64,000 bases of DNA. Origin: Kushneria phosphatilytica (GTDB lineage: Bacteria > Pseudomonadota > Gammaproteobacteria > Pseudomonadales > Halomonadaceae). Each line of letters begins with the position of its first letter. Position 1 is the stretch's first letter. The notes beneath the pieces were generated by a model that was given only the letters and a program-made list of their open reading frames with translations, did no database searches and had not been told where the DNA came from. The stretch covers positions 1,984,001 to 2,048,000 of the forward strand of contig NZ_CP043420.1 in NCBI RefSeq assembly GCF_008247605.1, written 5' to 3'. This document shows, in pieces, positions 37,430 through 45,704 of this stretch. A program made the position numbers and the translations under genes.

Positions 37430-38584
37430 TTAGCTGGACGTGAACGAGCCCCGGACAATGGCCTTGGGACGATAGTGGGCCAGCGCCAGGCGTTCCTCGG
37501 CGAGGATCGTAATCATGTTCTTGATGAAGTTGTCACGATCACTCTCGGAAACGGTCACGCTGGCATTCCACTGGTCCCACACCTGCGATGCCAGGCCAAA
37601 GGCGCCAACGGTGAACGTGCCCTGGGTCTGCTGCATGGTCGGAACCACAGGCAGGCCCCAAATGCGATTCGATGCGAATGCCTGCGGACCTCCCAGGATG
37701 TAGCGGCCGTCACCATCCTTCATGAGAGCGATAGTGTGCCAATCCCGAGGGTTCAGAATCAGGCCGCTGGCCGAGTAGTACGATTCGGTGACCTGGTAAA
37801 TCGCATGGGCCAACTTATCCGCCATCGAGTCACCGGACGCATCGAGTTCGGTGTCATAGCCGGTAGCGACCGTATTCAGACCCTCAAGGTTATCGCCCTC
37901 GCCGTTGCCGTTGAGGAACTGCATATCCTCGACCTCACCGAGGCCGCGCAGCAGCCGGTTCTGGATATACGACTGGAGCTGCGGAGCATCACTCATTGCC
38001 TGGCGCGATGCCTGGACGAAATGCGCAATGACCTTAGTGGTGGTCGAGTGCTTCTCGAACGTGAAGTTGGATTCAGGCTTCTGTTGAGTCTCGGGGACAA
38101 TGGCCGCCTGGTTATCGGTCATGTTCTCCCGGACGTACTCCAGGGCACTGGTCGACAGGCTACCCTGCATCAGCAGGTCACGAATGCGAAGCGGCATCTC
38201 CGGGTCACGAATGACACCGGGCATCCGGTAGGGCTCAACCAGCGGATCGACACCATCGGAGTCGGTGGTCAACGCCTTGTGGAAGCTACCAATTTCCTTT
38301 TTGAACGAGTTACTTCCACCCTTCAGGTGCTCAACGGCTTCCTCCGAAGCGGCCCTGAATACCGACTTCTGGTTCTGAGGATCGTTGGCAGCGCCCTTGC
38401 TCTGCTCCAGCTCAAAAAGCCGATCCCCAAGCTCTTTCTGTCGATCATTTACTGTCTGAAGCTCACCCTTCAGCTCTTCGTTAACCCGGCCATTAGCCTC
38501 GATCTGGCTCTTCTGCTCATCGTTCGCAGCCTTGAGACGACGCTCCATCTCACCGAGTTCGGCTTTGATAGTCTCAACACCCAT
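37430..38584 (-). CDS. Major capsid protein, HK97 fold
   Basis: 384 residues. The N-terminal ~100 residues are a charged coiled coil (delta domain) that HK97-type proteases remove during maturation. Then come the HK97 fold segments: VDPLVEPYRMPGVIRDPEMPLRIRDLLMQG, a long central region and WGLPVVPTMQQTQGTFTVGAF with VSESDRDNFIKNMITILAEERLALAHYRPKA, a very typical C-terminus. The ATG overlaps the protease stop (TAATG). Confidence 0.93.
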   Translation of the reverse strand: MGVETIKAELGEMERRLKAANDEQKSQIEANGRVNEELKGELQTVNDRQKELGDRLFELEQSKGAANDPQNQKSVFRAASEEAVEHLKGGSNSFKKEIGSFHKALTTDSDGVDPLVEPYRMPGVIRDPEMPLRIRDLLMQGSLSTSALEYVRENMTDNQAAIVPETQQKPESNFTFEKHSTTTKVIAHFVQASRQAMSDAPQLQSYIQNRLLRGLGEVEDMQFLNGNGEGDNLEGLNTVATGYDTELDASGDSMADKLAHAIYQVTESYYSASGLILNPRDWHTIALMKDGDGRYILGGPQAFASNRIWGLPVVPTMQQTQGTFTVGAFGLASQVWDQWNASVTVSESDRDNFIKNMITILAEERLALAHYRPKAIVRGSFTSS

Positions 38585-39255
38585 TATTTACCACCCTTAA
38601 TATCAAAATTGCGAATCATCGAGAGGACTTCATCAGCCTCTTCATCATGCTTATGACTTTCGGAATCGCTCCGAATGGTCGCCTTGACACGCGAGATCAC
38701 CCCGAGTGCCTGGGACTTCGATAGATTGGCTGACTCCCTCAACCAGTCCTCGATGTCCTTGATTGTTTCGACCCCATCCAGAGACTTGACGCTGGAAACT
38801 CTGGCTCGCTCATTCGCCGGCCAAGTGCAAAGGCTGATCTCTCGAAGGGTGTCGATACTGGAAAACACAAGTCCTGTATCACTCTCCTCGACATCACTCA
38901 TATTGACGGTGAATCCGACCGAAAGACCGCCAACAGTCTCATGCTTCATAGCAGCACGAAGATCGGACGATTGCTGCATCCCGGGGGTCAGTTCGCCCTT
39001 GGCATAGAGCCCGTATTCATCTTCGTGCAGGTCTAGCCATTTACCGACTGGCAAATCGAAACTGGCATGATTGAAAAACATTCCCACATTGCTTCCCTTT
39101 TCCAGGGCGGGCGCAAATGCGCCCTGGGTAACTACATCGCCGTGGGAATCTTTATTGCCGAATACGCTGGCATAGCCCTCGAATGTACCCTCATCGCCAT
39201 CTTCAAATTTGACGTGGGCCTGTTCCAGCGGGATTGTTTTCTCAAACTTCTTCAT
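38584..39255 (-). CDS. Prohead protease, HK97 type
   Basis: 223 residues of peptidase family S78. FFNH carries the catalytic His near residue 62 and GGLSVGF the Ser near 113. FEGYASVFGNKDSHGDVVTQGAF is the family's N-terminal signature. It cleaves the capsid delta domain and itself. The start overlaps the portal stop (ATGA). Confidence 0.92.
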   Translation of the reverse strand: MKKFEKTIPLEQAHVKFEDGDEGTFEGYASVFGNKDSHGDVVTQGAFAPALEKGSNVGMFFNHASFDLPVGKWLDLHEDEYGLYAKGELTPGMQQSSDLRAAMKHETVGGLSVGFTVNMSDVEESDTGLVFSSIDTLREISLCTWPANERARVSSVKSLDGVETIKDIEDWLRESANLSKSQALGVISRVKATIRSDSESHKHDEEADEVLSMIRNFDIKGGK

Positions 39256-40556
39256 TCTTTATCCCCTAAAGAAGAAGCCCCGCTTGGAGCGGGGCTTTCG
39301 TCTTCACCTGCCATCGACAAGGGCACGTTCTGTTTCTGAATAAGCGGCTCATCACCCCCCTCAACCGGCGGTAAGTTTTCGCGTGCCCTCGCTTCATTAA
39401 TCGTATACACGCCGTTTCGCGTCATCGTACTGAGGAAGTTGGCCCGTGCCGTGGAATCGCCACGCAGTAGCGTCTCCAGGTTATGCTGGACGCGAATACG
39501 ATTAGCACCTCGACGATCCGAGGGGCGAACCAACTGCCGTTCGATGGCGCTTTCCCAGGCCTTGAAATAATCCATCAGGGTCGATTGAACGAACTCGATG
39601 TTCTGTTGTTCGATCCCGGAGCCCCATGATGTACTATTTTCAATGTGCCCGATCTTGTGGGGAGGAACACCGAAAATTCGGGCTATTTCCGCGACCTGAA
39701 AGCTCCGTGACTCCAGTGTCTGAGCATCCGTGGGGCTGATCGTAACGTCCTCGGTTTCAAAGCCCGCTTCCAGAATCCAGAGCCGGTCGTTAACAGGGCC
39801 GTGAGCCATCTCACTGAACCTCTGTTTGACAATTTCGCGCTGATCGCTGTCCAGTATCTTGTCGCCTGTCTTCAAAATCTTGGGCGTCTTGGCGCCGTTG
39901 GCATAGAACTCCTTTTGTTGGTCTTCCATGGCAATAGCTACGCCCAGTGTTCGACTGGCGTTAGCAATCGGTGAAAGACTGACAATGCCGTCAGTTCCGA
40001 AGCCTTTCAGGTGAAAGATGCGATCCGACGTGTAATCACGAAAACCGTCGCTACGGTTCACCCGATAACGAAGCTGGCTCTCATCGTTCAGGAAAACGTC
40101 GACATTTGGAGACTGAAGCGGGATGAGCGATGTCACCTCGCCTGCGCTGTTTCGATCAATGAATGCGTAGGCATCACCGAACAGGGTTCGTTGAACGTTC
40201 ATCGCCTTCCGAAAGTCGTACGGCGACATGTAGGCGTTTGGCGAACCGTGGAACAGCTTGGATAGGTAGTGTTCAGGCTCCAGGGATTCCGACTCGTCCT
40301 GACGCCATCGGTAGAACTCGATGGGCATACTGGATGTCATAGTGGAAAGCAGGCGAACGCACGCCCATACAGCGCTGATCTGCATGGCACGTCGGTCAGT
40401 AACCTCGGACTCACCAACGTGACCGTGAGCTGACGACGGGCCATTGATCTGACCCGAATCAGGGGTTACAAGACGGCCTCCTGAAAACCATGAAACCAGC
40501 CGCGCCCAAATACCCGAGTTCGTTTGCAGGTCAACTGAATAGTTGGAATCGGCCAT
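39252..40556 (-). CDS. Portal protein
   Basis: 434 residues from the ATG at 40556 (a TTG two codons earlier is also in frame). HK97 portal family landmarks: AVWACVRLLSTMTSSMPIEFY, a linker LSKLFHGSPNAYMSPYDFRKAMNVQ, and FGVPPHKIGHIENSTSWGSGIEQQNI with a C-terminal NEARARENLPPVEGGD. It forms the 12-subunit DNA gate at the capsid vertex. A perfect hairpin AAGCCCCGC/GCGGGGCTT (39275-39297) sits within its last codons. Confidence 0.92.
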   Translation of the reverse strand: MADSNYSVDLQTNSGIWARLVSWFSGGRLVTPDSGQINGPSSAHGHVGESEVTDRRAMQISAVWACVRLLSTMTSSMPIEFYRWRQDESESLEPEHYLSKLFHGSPNAYMSPYDFRKAMNVQRTLFGDAYAFIDRNSAGEVTSLIPLQSPNVDVFLNDESQLRYRVNRSDGFRDYTSDRIFHLKGFGTDGIVSLSPIANASRTLGVAIAMEDQQKEFYANGAKTPKILKTGDKILDSDQREIVKQRFSEMAHGPVNDRLWILEAGFETEDVTISPTDAQTLESRSFQVAEIARIFGVPPHKIGHIENSTSWGSGIEQQNIEFVQSTLMDYFKAWESAIERQLVRPSDRRGANRIRVQHNLETLLRGDSTARANFLSTMTRNGVYTINEARARENLPPVEGGDEPLIQKQNVPLSMAGEDESPAPSGASSLGDKE

Positions 40557-40558
40557 AT

Positions 40559-42073
40559 TCAAAAACTCAAAGGCGATGAAATGAAATCGTCGAGAAGGCC
40601 GTCTATTTCAACCTCGGTAGATGCCATGCGCATCGCCATAGCAAGGGCAACCATACCGTCGATCCGAGACGTGGCTTTCGACTTGTCGAGTTTGCGGTTT
40701 CCCGCTGCGTCCTGAGTGACAACGGCACCGGATGCACACATGGTCATGACTGGATTCATGCCGTGATTCATACGGCCATTCAGCAGTTCTGACTCCAACG
40801 TATCGAGCGCTGGGGCCATGTCCTTGTAGCCCTGACCGTGCTCAAGCAGGGGTAAGTTGACGCCTATCGACTCGGCTTCACGACGCAATAAATCAATTCG
40901 GTAACGGTCGTATGCAATACCGGCGACCTCACAGTCCCTCATGAGGTCCGCGATGTCGCGCATGACGTATGAGTAGTCCACCGTGGCCCCCGGAGTGGTC
41001 CGCAAATACCCCTCGCGTGCCCACTGGTCATACGGCCAACGGTCCCGCTTTGCCCGTTCAAGTAGTCCCTCTTCGGGAGTCCAGAAGATCGGCCAGACAT
41101 GCCAGACACCCCTGCTCATGCCCACAAGCACCAGAGCCGTCAGGTCAGTACGTGTGGAGAGGTCCAGACCGCCGTATACGGTCATCCCCTCCAGGGGAAC
41201 TGGCCGTTCTCCGCAACTCTCCCATACAGATTTACTGACAAACGGGGCAACGGTAGACACGCGCTGGTTCAGACACAGGTTGCGAAACGTGTTCTCGAAC
41301 GCAGGCATTCGGCGAGCTTTTTCGGCCTGTTTTTCGAGGTCGGACCTCTTCCTGAAAACACCCAGTGCCGGGTTCGCCGCAGCCCACGCTTCCTGGTCAT
41401 TAACCGGGGCATCCTTACCGGCTGCGTACACATGGCTGATGATGTGTGGGTCACCGGACTCTGCGGCGTCGTCGATCCAGACCGATAGCAGGTCGGCATC
41501 CTCGGCAGCCTGCGTACTGATGCACAAGAGCAACGGGTCGTCATGAGCGCCCTGTGCCGTGGTAACAGCGTCTACGAACTCATCCTGCGACCCTTTCACC
41601 TGGCCGGTCTCGTCCAGTATCGCGAGGATCGGGCTCAGCCCGTGAGTGGTTTTGCCCTCCGCCGAAAGCGCCTTGTATTCCACATTCATCGGTAGCCCGA
41701 TGAGGCGCTTGCTCGACGGGATGATGTGTACCAGCCCCTCCAGGTCCGTATTCAATCGGATCATCTTCACTGCGAGGTTAAAGATGATCGACGCCTGCTC
41801 CCGTGACATGGCGCCTGAAACAATCTGACTGTTCTGTTGAGCTTCAGGCCCAATCAGGTGCGCCAACACGATACCGGCGATTAGCGCCGACTTGCCGTTC
41901 TTTCTGGCGATCGACAGGATGCCCGTATGCGAGCCATGCGGGTTGTCGTACACCGAGAGGATGAAATCGCGCTGAAAATCCTCCAGCACGATGGATTGGC
42001 CTACCTTGGCCCCCTCGGGTACTCGACAGTAACCCTCAATGAATCGAATTACCTTTTCCCCACGGGTAGCCAT
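40559..42073 (-). CDS. Terminase large subunit
   Basis: 504 residues. Packaging ATPase Walker A in ARKNGKSALIAG (near residue 60), an acidic Walker B (LAILDETGQ), and a C-terminal nuclease domain beginning GGLDLSTRTDLTALV with later Asp residues. This is the HK97/P27-associated family that works with small subunit P27 in cos-type packaging. It overlaps the portal region by a few bases. Confidence 0.94.
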   Translation of the reverse strand: MATRGEKVIRFIEGYCRVPEGAKVGQSIVLEDFQRDFILSVYDNPHGSHTGILSIARKNGKSALIAGIVLAHLIGPEAQQNSQIVSGAMSREQASIIFNLAVKMIRLNTDLEGLVHIIPSSKRLIGLPMNVEYKALSAEGKTTHGLSPILAILDETGQVKGSQDEFVDAVTTAQGAHDDPLLLCISTQAAEDADLLSVWIDDAAESGDPHIISHVYAAGKDAPVNDQEAWAAANPALGVFRKRSDLEKQAEKARRMPAFENTFRNLCLNQRVSTVAPFVSKSVWESCGERPVPLEGMTVYGGLDLSTRTDLTALVLVGMSRGVWHVWPIFWTPEEGLLERAKRDRWPYDQWAREGYLRTTPGATVDYSYVMRDIADLMRDCEVAGIAYDRYRIDLLRREAESIGVNLPLLEHGQGYKDMAPALDTLESELLNGRMNHGMNPVMTMCASGAVVTQDAAGNRKLDKSKATSRIDGMVALAMAMRMASTEVEIDGLLDDFISSPLSF

Positions 42074-42084
42074 AACCTATCTCT

Positions 42085-42555
42085 TCAGTGCATCGGCCTC
42101 GGAATCAGGCCATCGTCCTCAGTGGATTCAATCGACTGCTGCGACTGGCGCTGCTTGCTGTTCTTCTTCGTCTGGTCCTCACTCGGCCCTTGCGTGGCGT
42201 GTGCATGGACCTGAATCGTCTTCGCCAGGGCTACAGCCCGGCGTGACAGGGTTTCGAGTAGCGAATGCTTCGGATTCACGATCTGTGTGCCCTTTGCGTT
42301 CACTACGATGTCGCCCTCTTCCGCGATCTCGGTAGACAGCCGCTCTATATCGGCCTGGCACCGCGCCAGATTGGCTGCATGTGCCAGGTCAACGCCCGTC
42401 CAGCTTCCACGCGCGCGTGCGCGAGTGATGTCGTACCAGAACGGCCAGTCGACATCCCGGAGCTTTACATGGGCCGGTGGTTCGAGGTCCGACTGCGCCG
42501 CGTCCATCGCCTCAGCAGCGTATTCAGCGCCGTCAGACCGTTTTCTGCGTGCCAT
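42085..42555 (-). CDS. Terminase small subunit, P27 family-like
   Basis: 156 residues from the ATG at 42555 (AAGGAGG six bases upstream). A central helical part (LRDVDWPFWYDITRAR, DLAHAANLARCQADIERLSTEI, TQIVNPKHSLLETLSRRAVALAKTIQVH) follows the P27/terminase_4 pattern, with a Gln/Ser-rich tail. It recognises the packaging site. Confidence 0.82.
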   Translation of the reverse strand: MARRKRSDGAEYAAEAMDAAQSDLEPPAHVKLRDVDWPFWYDITRARARGSWTGVDLAHAANLARCQADIERLSTEIAEEGDIVVNAKGTQIVNPKHSLLETLSRRAVALAKTIQVHAHATQGPSEDQTKKNSKQRQSQQSIESTEDDGLIPRPMH

Positions 42556-42831
42556 ACGGTCCTCCTTGATAGGCGTAAACAAACTGGGCATACCGCTGAA
42601 ACAACGGCATCCCCTGTATGTTCATGCCCTTCAAAAAACGGTTAGATTGTTTTTTCGACTGCGCGGCCGGTCAGCCGGGTCGGGGTGGTCAACTTTTAAC
42701 CACCCCCGCCAAGACATTGATTTTGAACGATTTTTTGGTAACACCGTCGGGCTTGCAATGTTATAAAGTAATAAGCAAGCAGCCACGGAAGGTTGGTAGT
42801 AGGCAACCAAAAGGGGACGGTTGGTTGTAAG
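42556..42831. other. Non-coding region beside terS, candidate packaging (cos) region
   Basis: 276 bp with no credible gene. A hairpin GGGGTGGT/ACCACCCC at 42682-42706 and two related direct repeats GGTTGGTAGTAGGCAAC (42791-42807) and GGTTGGTTGTAAGTTAC (42819-42835) lie here. Phages with this HNH-terS-terL order often keep cos near this point; that is inference. Confidence 0.35.
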
Positions 42832-43185
42832 TTACTGATACTGCTGGTTTTTATCTCGCATCAAAGCCAGGAAATGCTCGACAGAATCCGCACGCATACG
42901 CTTAACCATGGGCATTATTGCGCCGCGTGCCCTGTTGCATTCGCTGCAACTCGTGACAAGGTTGCGCGGACTGTTGTGCAACGGCTCATCATCCAGATGA
43001 TCCGCCACAGCAGTCTCCCAGCCGAGAGCAGCGCCGCACCAGTAACAAGGCTGACAGCGACCGGCGTTTAGCTCATATAACAGCCAGCGATGCTCTAAAA
43101 CGTAACCGCGTGCGTTGGCTAGTGGATGATCGTGCGCTGGTATCAGCCAATATCCATTTGACGTTTTATACCCTTTCCCAGCCAT
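42832..43185 (-). CDS. HNH endonuclease-like protein
   Basis: 117 residues. LEHRWLLYEL, a CYWCG and CSECN pair of zinc-binding Cys dyads, and VADHLDDEPLHNSPRNLV (H...N) form an HNH fold typical of small phage HNH proteins. It could be a homing-type nicking enzyme or a packaging helper. It is separated from the second HNH gene by 63 bp. Confidence 0.75.
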   Translation of the reverse strand: MAGKGYKTSNGYWLIPAHDHPLANARGYVLEHRWLLYELNAGRCQPCYWCGAALGWETAVADHLDDEPLHNSPRNLVTSCSECNRARGAIMPMVKRMRADSVEHFLALMRDKNQQYQ

Positions 43186-43248
43186 ACAACTATTGACACC
43201 AAAGGCAAGATGAGTTAACGCGCACGCACGCGCTATAGAATGTCGCGC

Positions 43249-43563
43249 CTAGTGCCAGTGATCACCTGGATCGACAGGCTGGCCGTCGGCGTTCCCACCC
43301 GGCTCTGCGCCCTTGTGCTCGTGTCGCTGCTTTACGCTGTCGTGACATGTCTTGCACAGCGCTTGCCAGTTTGAGCGCCGCCAAAATAGTTTAGAGTCGC
43401 CACGATGTGGCTTTATATGATCGACGACTGTTGCGGCTGTCACAGCGCCTTGGCGCTCGCATATGACGCATAGCGGGTTGTTTGCAAGATATTGAGCCCG
43501 GGCGCGTTGCCATTTGCTGCCATATCCGCGCTGCGCCGTTGTCTTGTCGCTGCGCCAGGTCAC
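43249..43563 (-). CDS. HNH endonuclease near the terminase genes
   Basis: 104 residues beginning with GTG, overlapping the upstream stop (GTGA). RGYGSKWQRARAQYLANNPLCVIC, VVDHIKPHRGD, SNWQALCKTCHDSVKQRHE are the standard landmarks of the terminase-linked HNH family (HK97 gp74-like), which stimulates cos cleavage by terminase. The His-rich end (GDHWH) is unremarkable. Confidence 0.88.
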   Translation of the reverse strand: MTWRSDKTTAQRGYGSKWQRARAQYLANNPLCVICERQGAVTAATVVDHIKPHRGDSKLFWRRSNWQALCKTCHDSVKQRHEHKGAEPGGNADGQPVDPGDHWH

Positions 43564-43733
43564 AGCGGACGCCCTGCCAGGTCGGTCTGCTGCGGGCTCT
43601 CGCTTTCGTCGCTTTGCTCTAACAGCGTCAGCACAACGCGATCATTAGACGCTGCTAGAGCGTCGATGGCTCTCGTCTGATCGTGAATCGCTGCCGTTAG
43701 CTCTCTTAGCTCTGTTTCTAGTGATTCGTTCAT
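43560..43733 (-). CDS. Small helical protein (57 aa) upstream of the HNH gene
   Basis: 57 residues, MNESLETELRELTAAIHDQT..., predicted mostly alpha-helical with an acidic Ser/Gln end. It is linked by a GTGA overlap to the HNH gene and by an ATGA overlap to the frame before it. The tight overlaps support reality; I know no function. The ribosome site is weak. Confidence 0.5.
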   Translation of the reverse strand: MNESLETELRELTAAIHDQTRAIDALAASNDRVVLTLLEQSDESESPQQTDLAGRPL

Positions 43734-43912
43734 AAGCTACTCGCGCCCAGCGGGCCGCTTTTTCTCGCCTTTCCTGACATGATTTGCAGGCCATAACTCA
43801 CTGATTTTGTTGAATTAATAAAATCTTGTATGTTTTGTTGTATTTTTTGTTTGACGGTCCCGGATGTCAGATGTATTGTATTAACCATCGCAAGGCAAGA
43901 CAGACAGAACAC
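43730..43912 (-). CDS. Possible small protein, uncertain
   Basis: A 60-residue frame (or 52 from MVNTIHL) whose stop overlaps the next start by ATGA. It runs through an AT-rich region that also holds a plus-strand promoter, and no ribosome site is evident, so it may be spurious. The C-terminal part MSGKARKSGPLGASSL could be the only translated piece. Confidence 0.25.
   Translation of the reverse strand: MFCLSCLAMVNTIHLTSGTVKQKIQQNIQDFINSTKSVSYGLQIMSGKARKSGPLGASSL
43851..43879 (+). promoter_or_regulatory. Promoter of the plus-strand cassette
   Basis: TTGACG (43851-43856), 17-bp spacer, TATTGT (43874-43879), in an AT-rich stretch. TATGTTTTGTTGTA just upstream resembles elements at other phage promoters. 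A direct repeat ACAGACAGAA follows in the leader. Confidence 0.55.
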
Positions 43913-43941
43913 AGACAGAAATACACAGCGAGGACGAAGAA

Positions 43942-44709
43942 ATGACTACTGTTAACGAAATGACAGACGCGCAACGCCAGGCCATCGCACAGCTCGAAAC
44001 CATCGAAAACGCGATGAACGCCTATCATAACGACTGGGACGAACTGGAATCGCTGCGGCGGCTCAAAAACGATGACGCCCACCTTGCCGGGTGGTCACTT
44101 GTCGGCTGTATGCCAGACAGCGAGCCGCAGTCATACGACGACGCCGACGACGCCCGTACTGCGCTTGTTGATGAACTGAATGAACGATCCGAAAGCCTGA
44201 GCGAACTGGCCGAGGCCGCTGTCAGCGAAGATGCAGCCGAAGCGCACCGGAGGACCGCCGACAACTATCGCGAAGCCGCCGAACAAATCGAACTAGACAA
44301 ACTTACGAGCATCGTCGTTAACAGCTCTAATTTCTGGATCACGCCCGACGAAAACAAGGGCCTTGATGCTGAAAGCGCCGCCGAACTAGCCGAACTGGAA
44401 GCTGCAACCGATGGCCACGACGATCAGGACGAAGCGCACGACGCAATCTACGAAATACCGCTTAGCGTCGAGTTCCGCAGCGGCTGGACAACTCCTGAAC
44501 AGGGTATGCAAGCGAGCGAGTTCCGCATCGTGCTTTGCACCGGCGGGCCTCATGTCGAGCTGCGCGGCGAGCTTGATAACTACGGCGAACCTGATGATTT
44601 TGAAGTGCATTATGCTGACTGGGGAGAATCTGGCCAGCTTCACGGCTTCCCTGTTAGTAGCGACATGATCCTAGAGTTCTGCCGGATGGTCGGCACTTAC
44701 TACGGCTGA
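43942..44709 (+). CDS. Conserved phage/plasmid hypothetical protein
   Basis: 255 residues, acidic, with an Ala/Glu-rich helical N-terminal part (MTDAQRQAIAQLETIENAMNAY; EAHRRTADNYREAAEQIE). The compact C-terminal domain IPLSVEFRSGW...EFRIVLCTGGPHVELRGELD...DWGE...EFCRMVGTYYG is a pattern I recall from many phage and plasmid hypotheticals, function unknown. It opens a three-gene cassette facing against the late operon. AGGACGAAGAA precedes the ATG. Confidence 0.7.
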   Translation: MTTVNEMTDAQRQAIAQLETIENAMNAYHNDWDELESLRRLKNDDAHLAGWSLVGCMPDSEPQSYDDADDARTALVDELNERSESLSELAEAAVSEDAAEAHRRTADNYREAAEQIELDKLTSIVVNSSNFWITPDENKGLDAESAAELAELEAATDGHDDQDEAHDAIYEIPLSVEFRSGWTTPEQGMQASEFRIVLCTGGPHVELRGELDNYGEPDDFEVHYADWGESGQLHGFPVSSDMILEFCRMVGTYYG

Positions 44710-44790
44710 TGTCGCCTCGCCCCGGTGGGACGGCAGTAAAAAATTTGCCCAGATTGTCTTATTTTATGTAATTTGTAAGGATTATCAGCA

Positions 44791-45108
44791 ATGGATAACG
44801 CAAAAATCGTTACTAATAATGTGCCGCGCCCGATAATCCTGGGCCTTGGGCTGTCAGAAAAACAGATGGCAGAGTTCGATTACATCGAAGATGTTTACGA
44901 TGCGAGATTCTTTGAGTATAAGGGCGAAATATATGATTTAGGTGACGCCGAAGCAATAACGGAAAAGGAACGCCCGAACCTTTATAGCAAAGGCTGGGAG
45001 GGTATCTACGGTGAAAACTATTTTTCCGCCGTGCTCGTCAAATACTATCACGATCCCATAAGCGGTATTGATACGGATTATGTCATTGTCGGAAAGGTGT
45101 TTTCTTAA
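44791..45108 (+). CDS. Hypothetical protein in the plus-strand cassette
   Basis: 105 residues, acidic and Tyr-rich (FDYIEDVYDARFFEYKGEIYDLGD; YHDPISGIDTDYVIVGKVF). The codons are more AT-rich than the structural genes, and an AT-rich leader (TTATTTTATGTAATTTGTAAGG) precedes it, so it may have its own promoter. The family is not recognised. It is followed after 2 bp by another small gene. Confidence 0.6.
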   Translation: MDNAKIVTNNVPRPIILGLGLSEKQMAEFDYIEDVYDARFFEYKGEIYDLGDAEAITEKERPNLYSKGWEGIYGENYFSAVLVKYYHDPISGIDTDYVIVGKVFS

Positions 45109-45110
45109 CT

Positions 45111-45404
45111 ATGCCGAAATACCGCATAACAAGCCAATCCGGGCGCTATACCCGGATTAAAGGCAACACACTACAAAACGCCATCGAATCAAACTTTCGC
45201 AAGTTATCGAAGCTGGCCGGGCTCCCGTGTCCGCCGGGGGCGCCAATTGATGTACAATCAAGCTATCAGCCAGACGTCGATAACGTCGAAACAATAATAA
45301 GCGTAAGACTATACGGGAAAAACAAAACAGCGGTGTTATGGTCAAACGCTGACGCTAATGATATGCCGCTACCCGTTCACCATGCCTTATTTATGCTCGC
45401 TTGA
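45111..45404 (+). CDS. Small hypothetical protein ending the plus-strand cassette
   Basis: 97 residues, basic N-terminus (MPKYRITSQSGRYTRIKGNTLQNAIESNF) and a beta-like C-terminal half. It starts 2 bp after the preceding stop, so translation is probably coupled. No recognised motif. A plus-strand terminator follows. Confidence 0.6.
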   Translation: MPKYRITSQSGRYTRIKGNTLQNAIESNFRKLSKLAGLPCPPGAPIDVQSSYQPDVDNVETIISVRLYGKNKTAVLWSNADANDMPLPVHHALFMLA

Positions 45405-45427
45405 CGCTATCGACGCCAGCAAACCAC

Positions 45428-45451
45428 AGCCCGCCACCGTGCGGGCTTTTT
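45428..45451 (+). terminator. Terminator of the plus-strand cassette
   Basis: AGCCCGC-CACCGT-GCGGGCT followed by TTTTTA on the plus strand. Confidence 0.88.
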
Positions 45452-45518
45452 AATGTATATAGGTCGGCATCGCGCCGACCTTGCGCAGCCGAGCGGAATC
45501 ACTCCGCCAGGTGTTCTA

Positions 45519-45704
45519 TCAGGGCGCCAGCTTATACGCTGCCAGGCGGCCCAGGCCATAAGGCCAAGCCAGCGCCCACTTGCACATGTATCGCCAGTCA
45601 CGCCCGCCCCAAGACTCGGAACGGCCGCGCAAGTCTTTCCCAAGATTCGACAGCGCGAGCCCGACCGCAATATATGTAACTGCTACTGAATACGCTTCAA
45701 TCAT
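45519..45704 (-). CDS. Small membrane protein at the end of the lysis cassette
   Basis: 61 residues from ATG 45704 with GAGG upstream; overlaps the holin stop. One hydrophobic helix (YSVAVTYIAVGLALSNLG) and a basic, Trp/Tyr-rich C-terminus (WRYMCKWALAWPYGLGRLAAYKL). It may help lysis (holin partner or antiholin) but could simply be a small membrane protein. Confidence 0.6.
   Translation of the reverse strand: MIEAYSVAVTYIAVGLALSNLGKDLRGRSESWGGRDWRYMCKWALAWPYGLGRLAAYKLAP

Noticed and set aside
37475..38656. 393-aa plus-strand frame opposite the capsid gene
   Set aside because: Shadow of the major capsid gene, whose reading frame has clear family signatures.
45407..45670. 87-aa minus-strand frame after the lysis genes
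   Set aside because: Overlaps the 61-aa membrane protein gene in a different frame and covers the cassette terminator.
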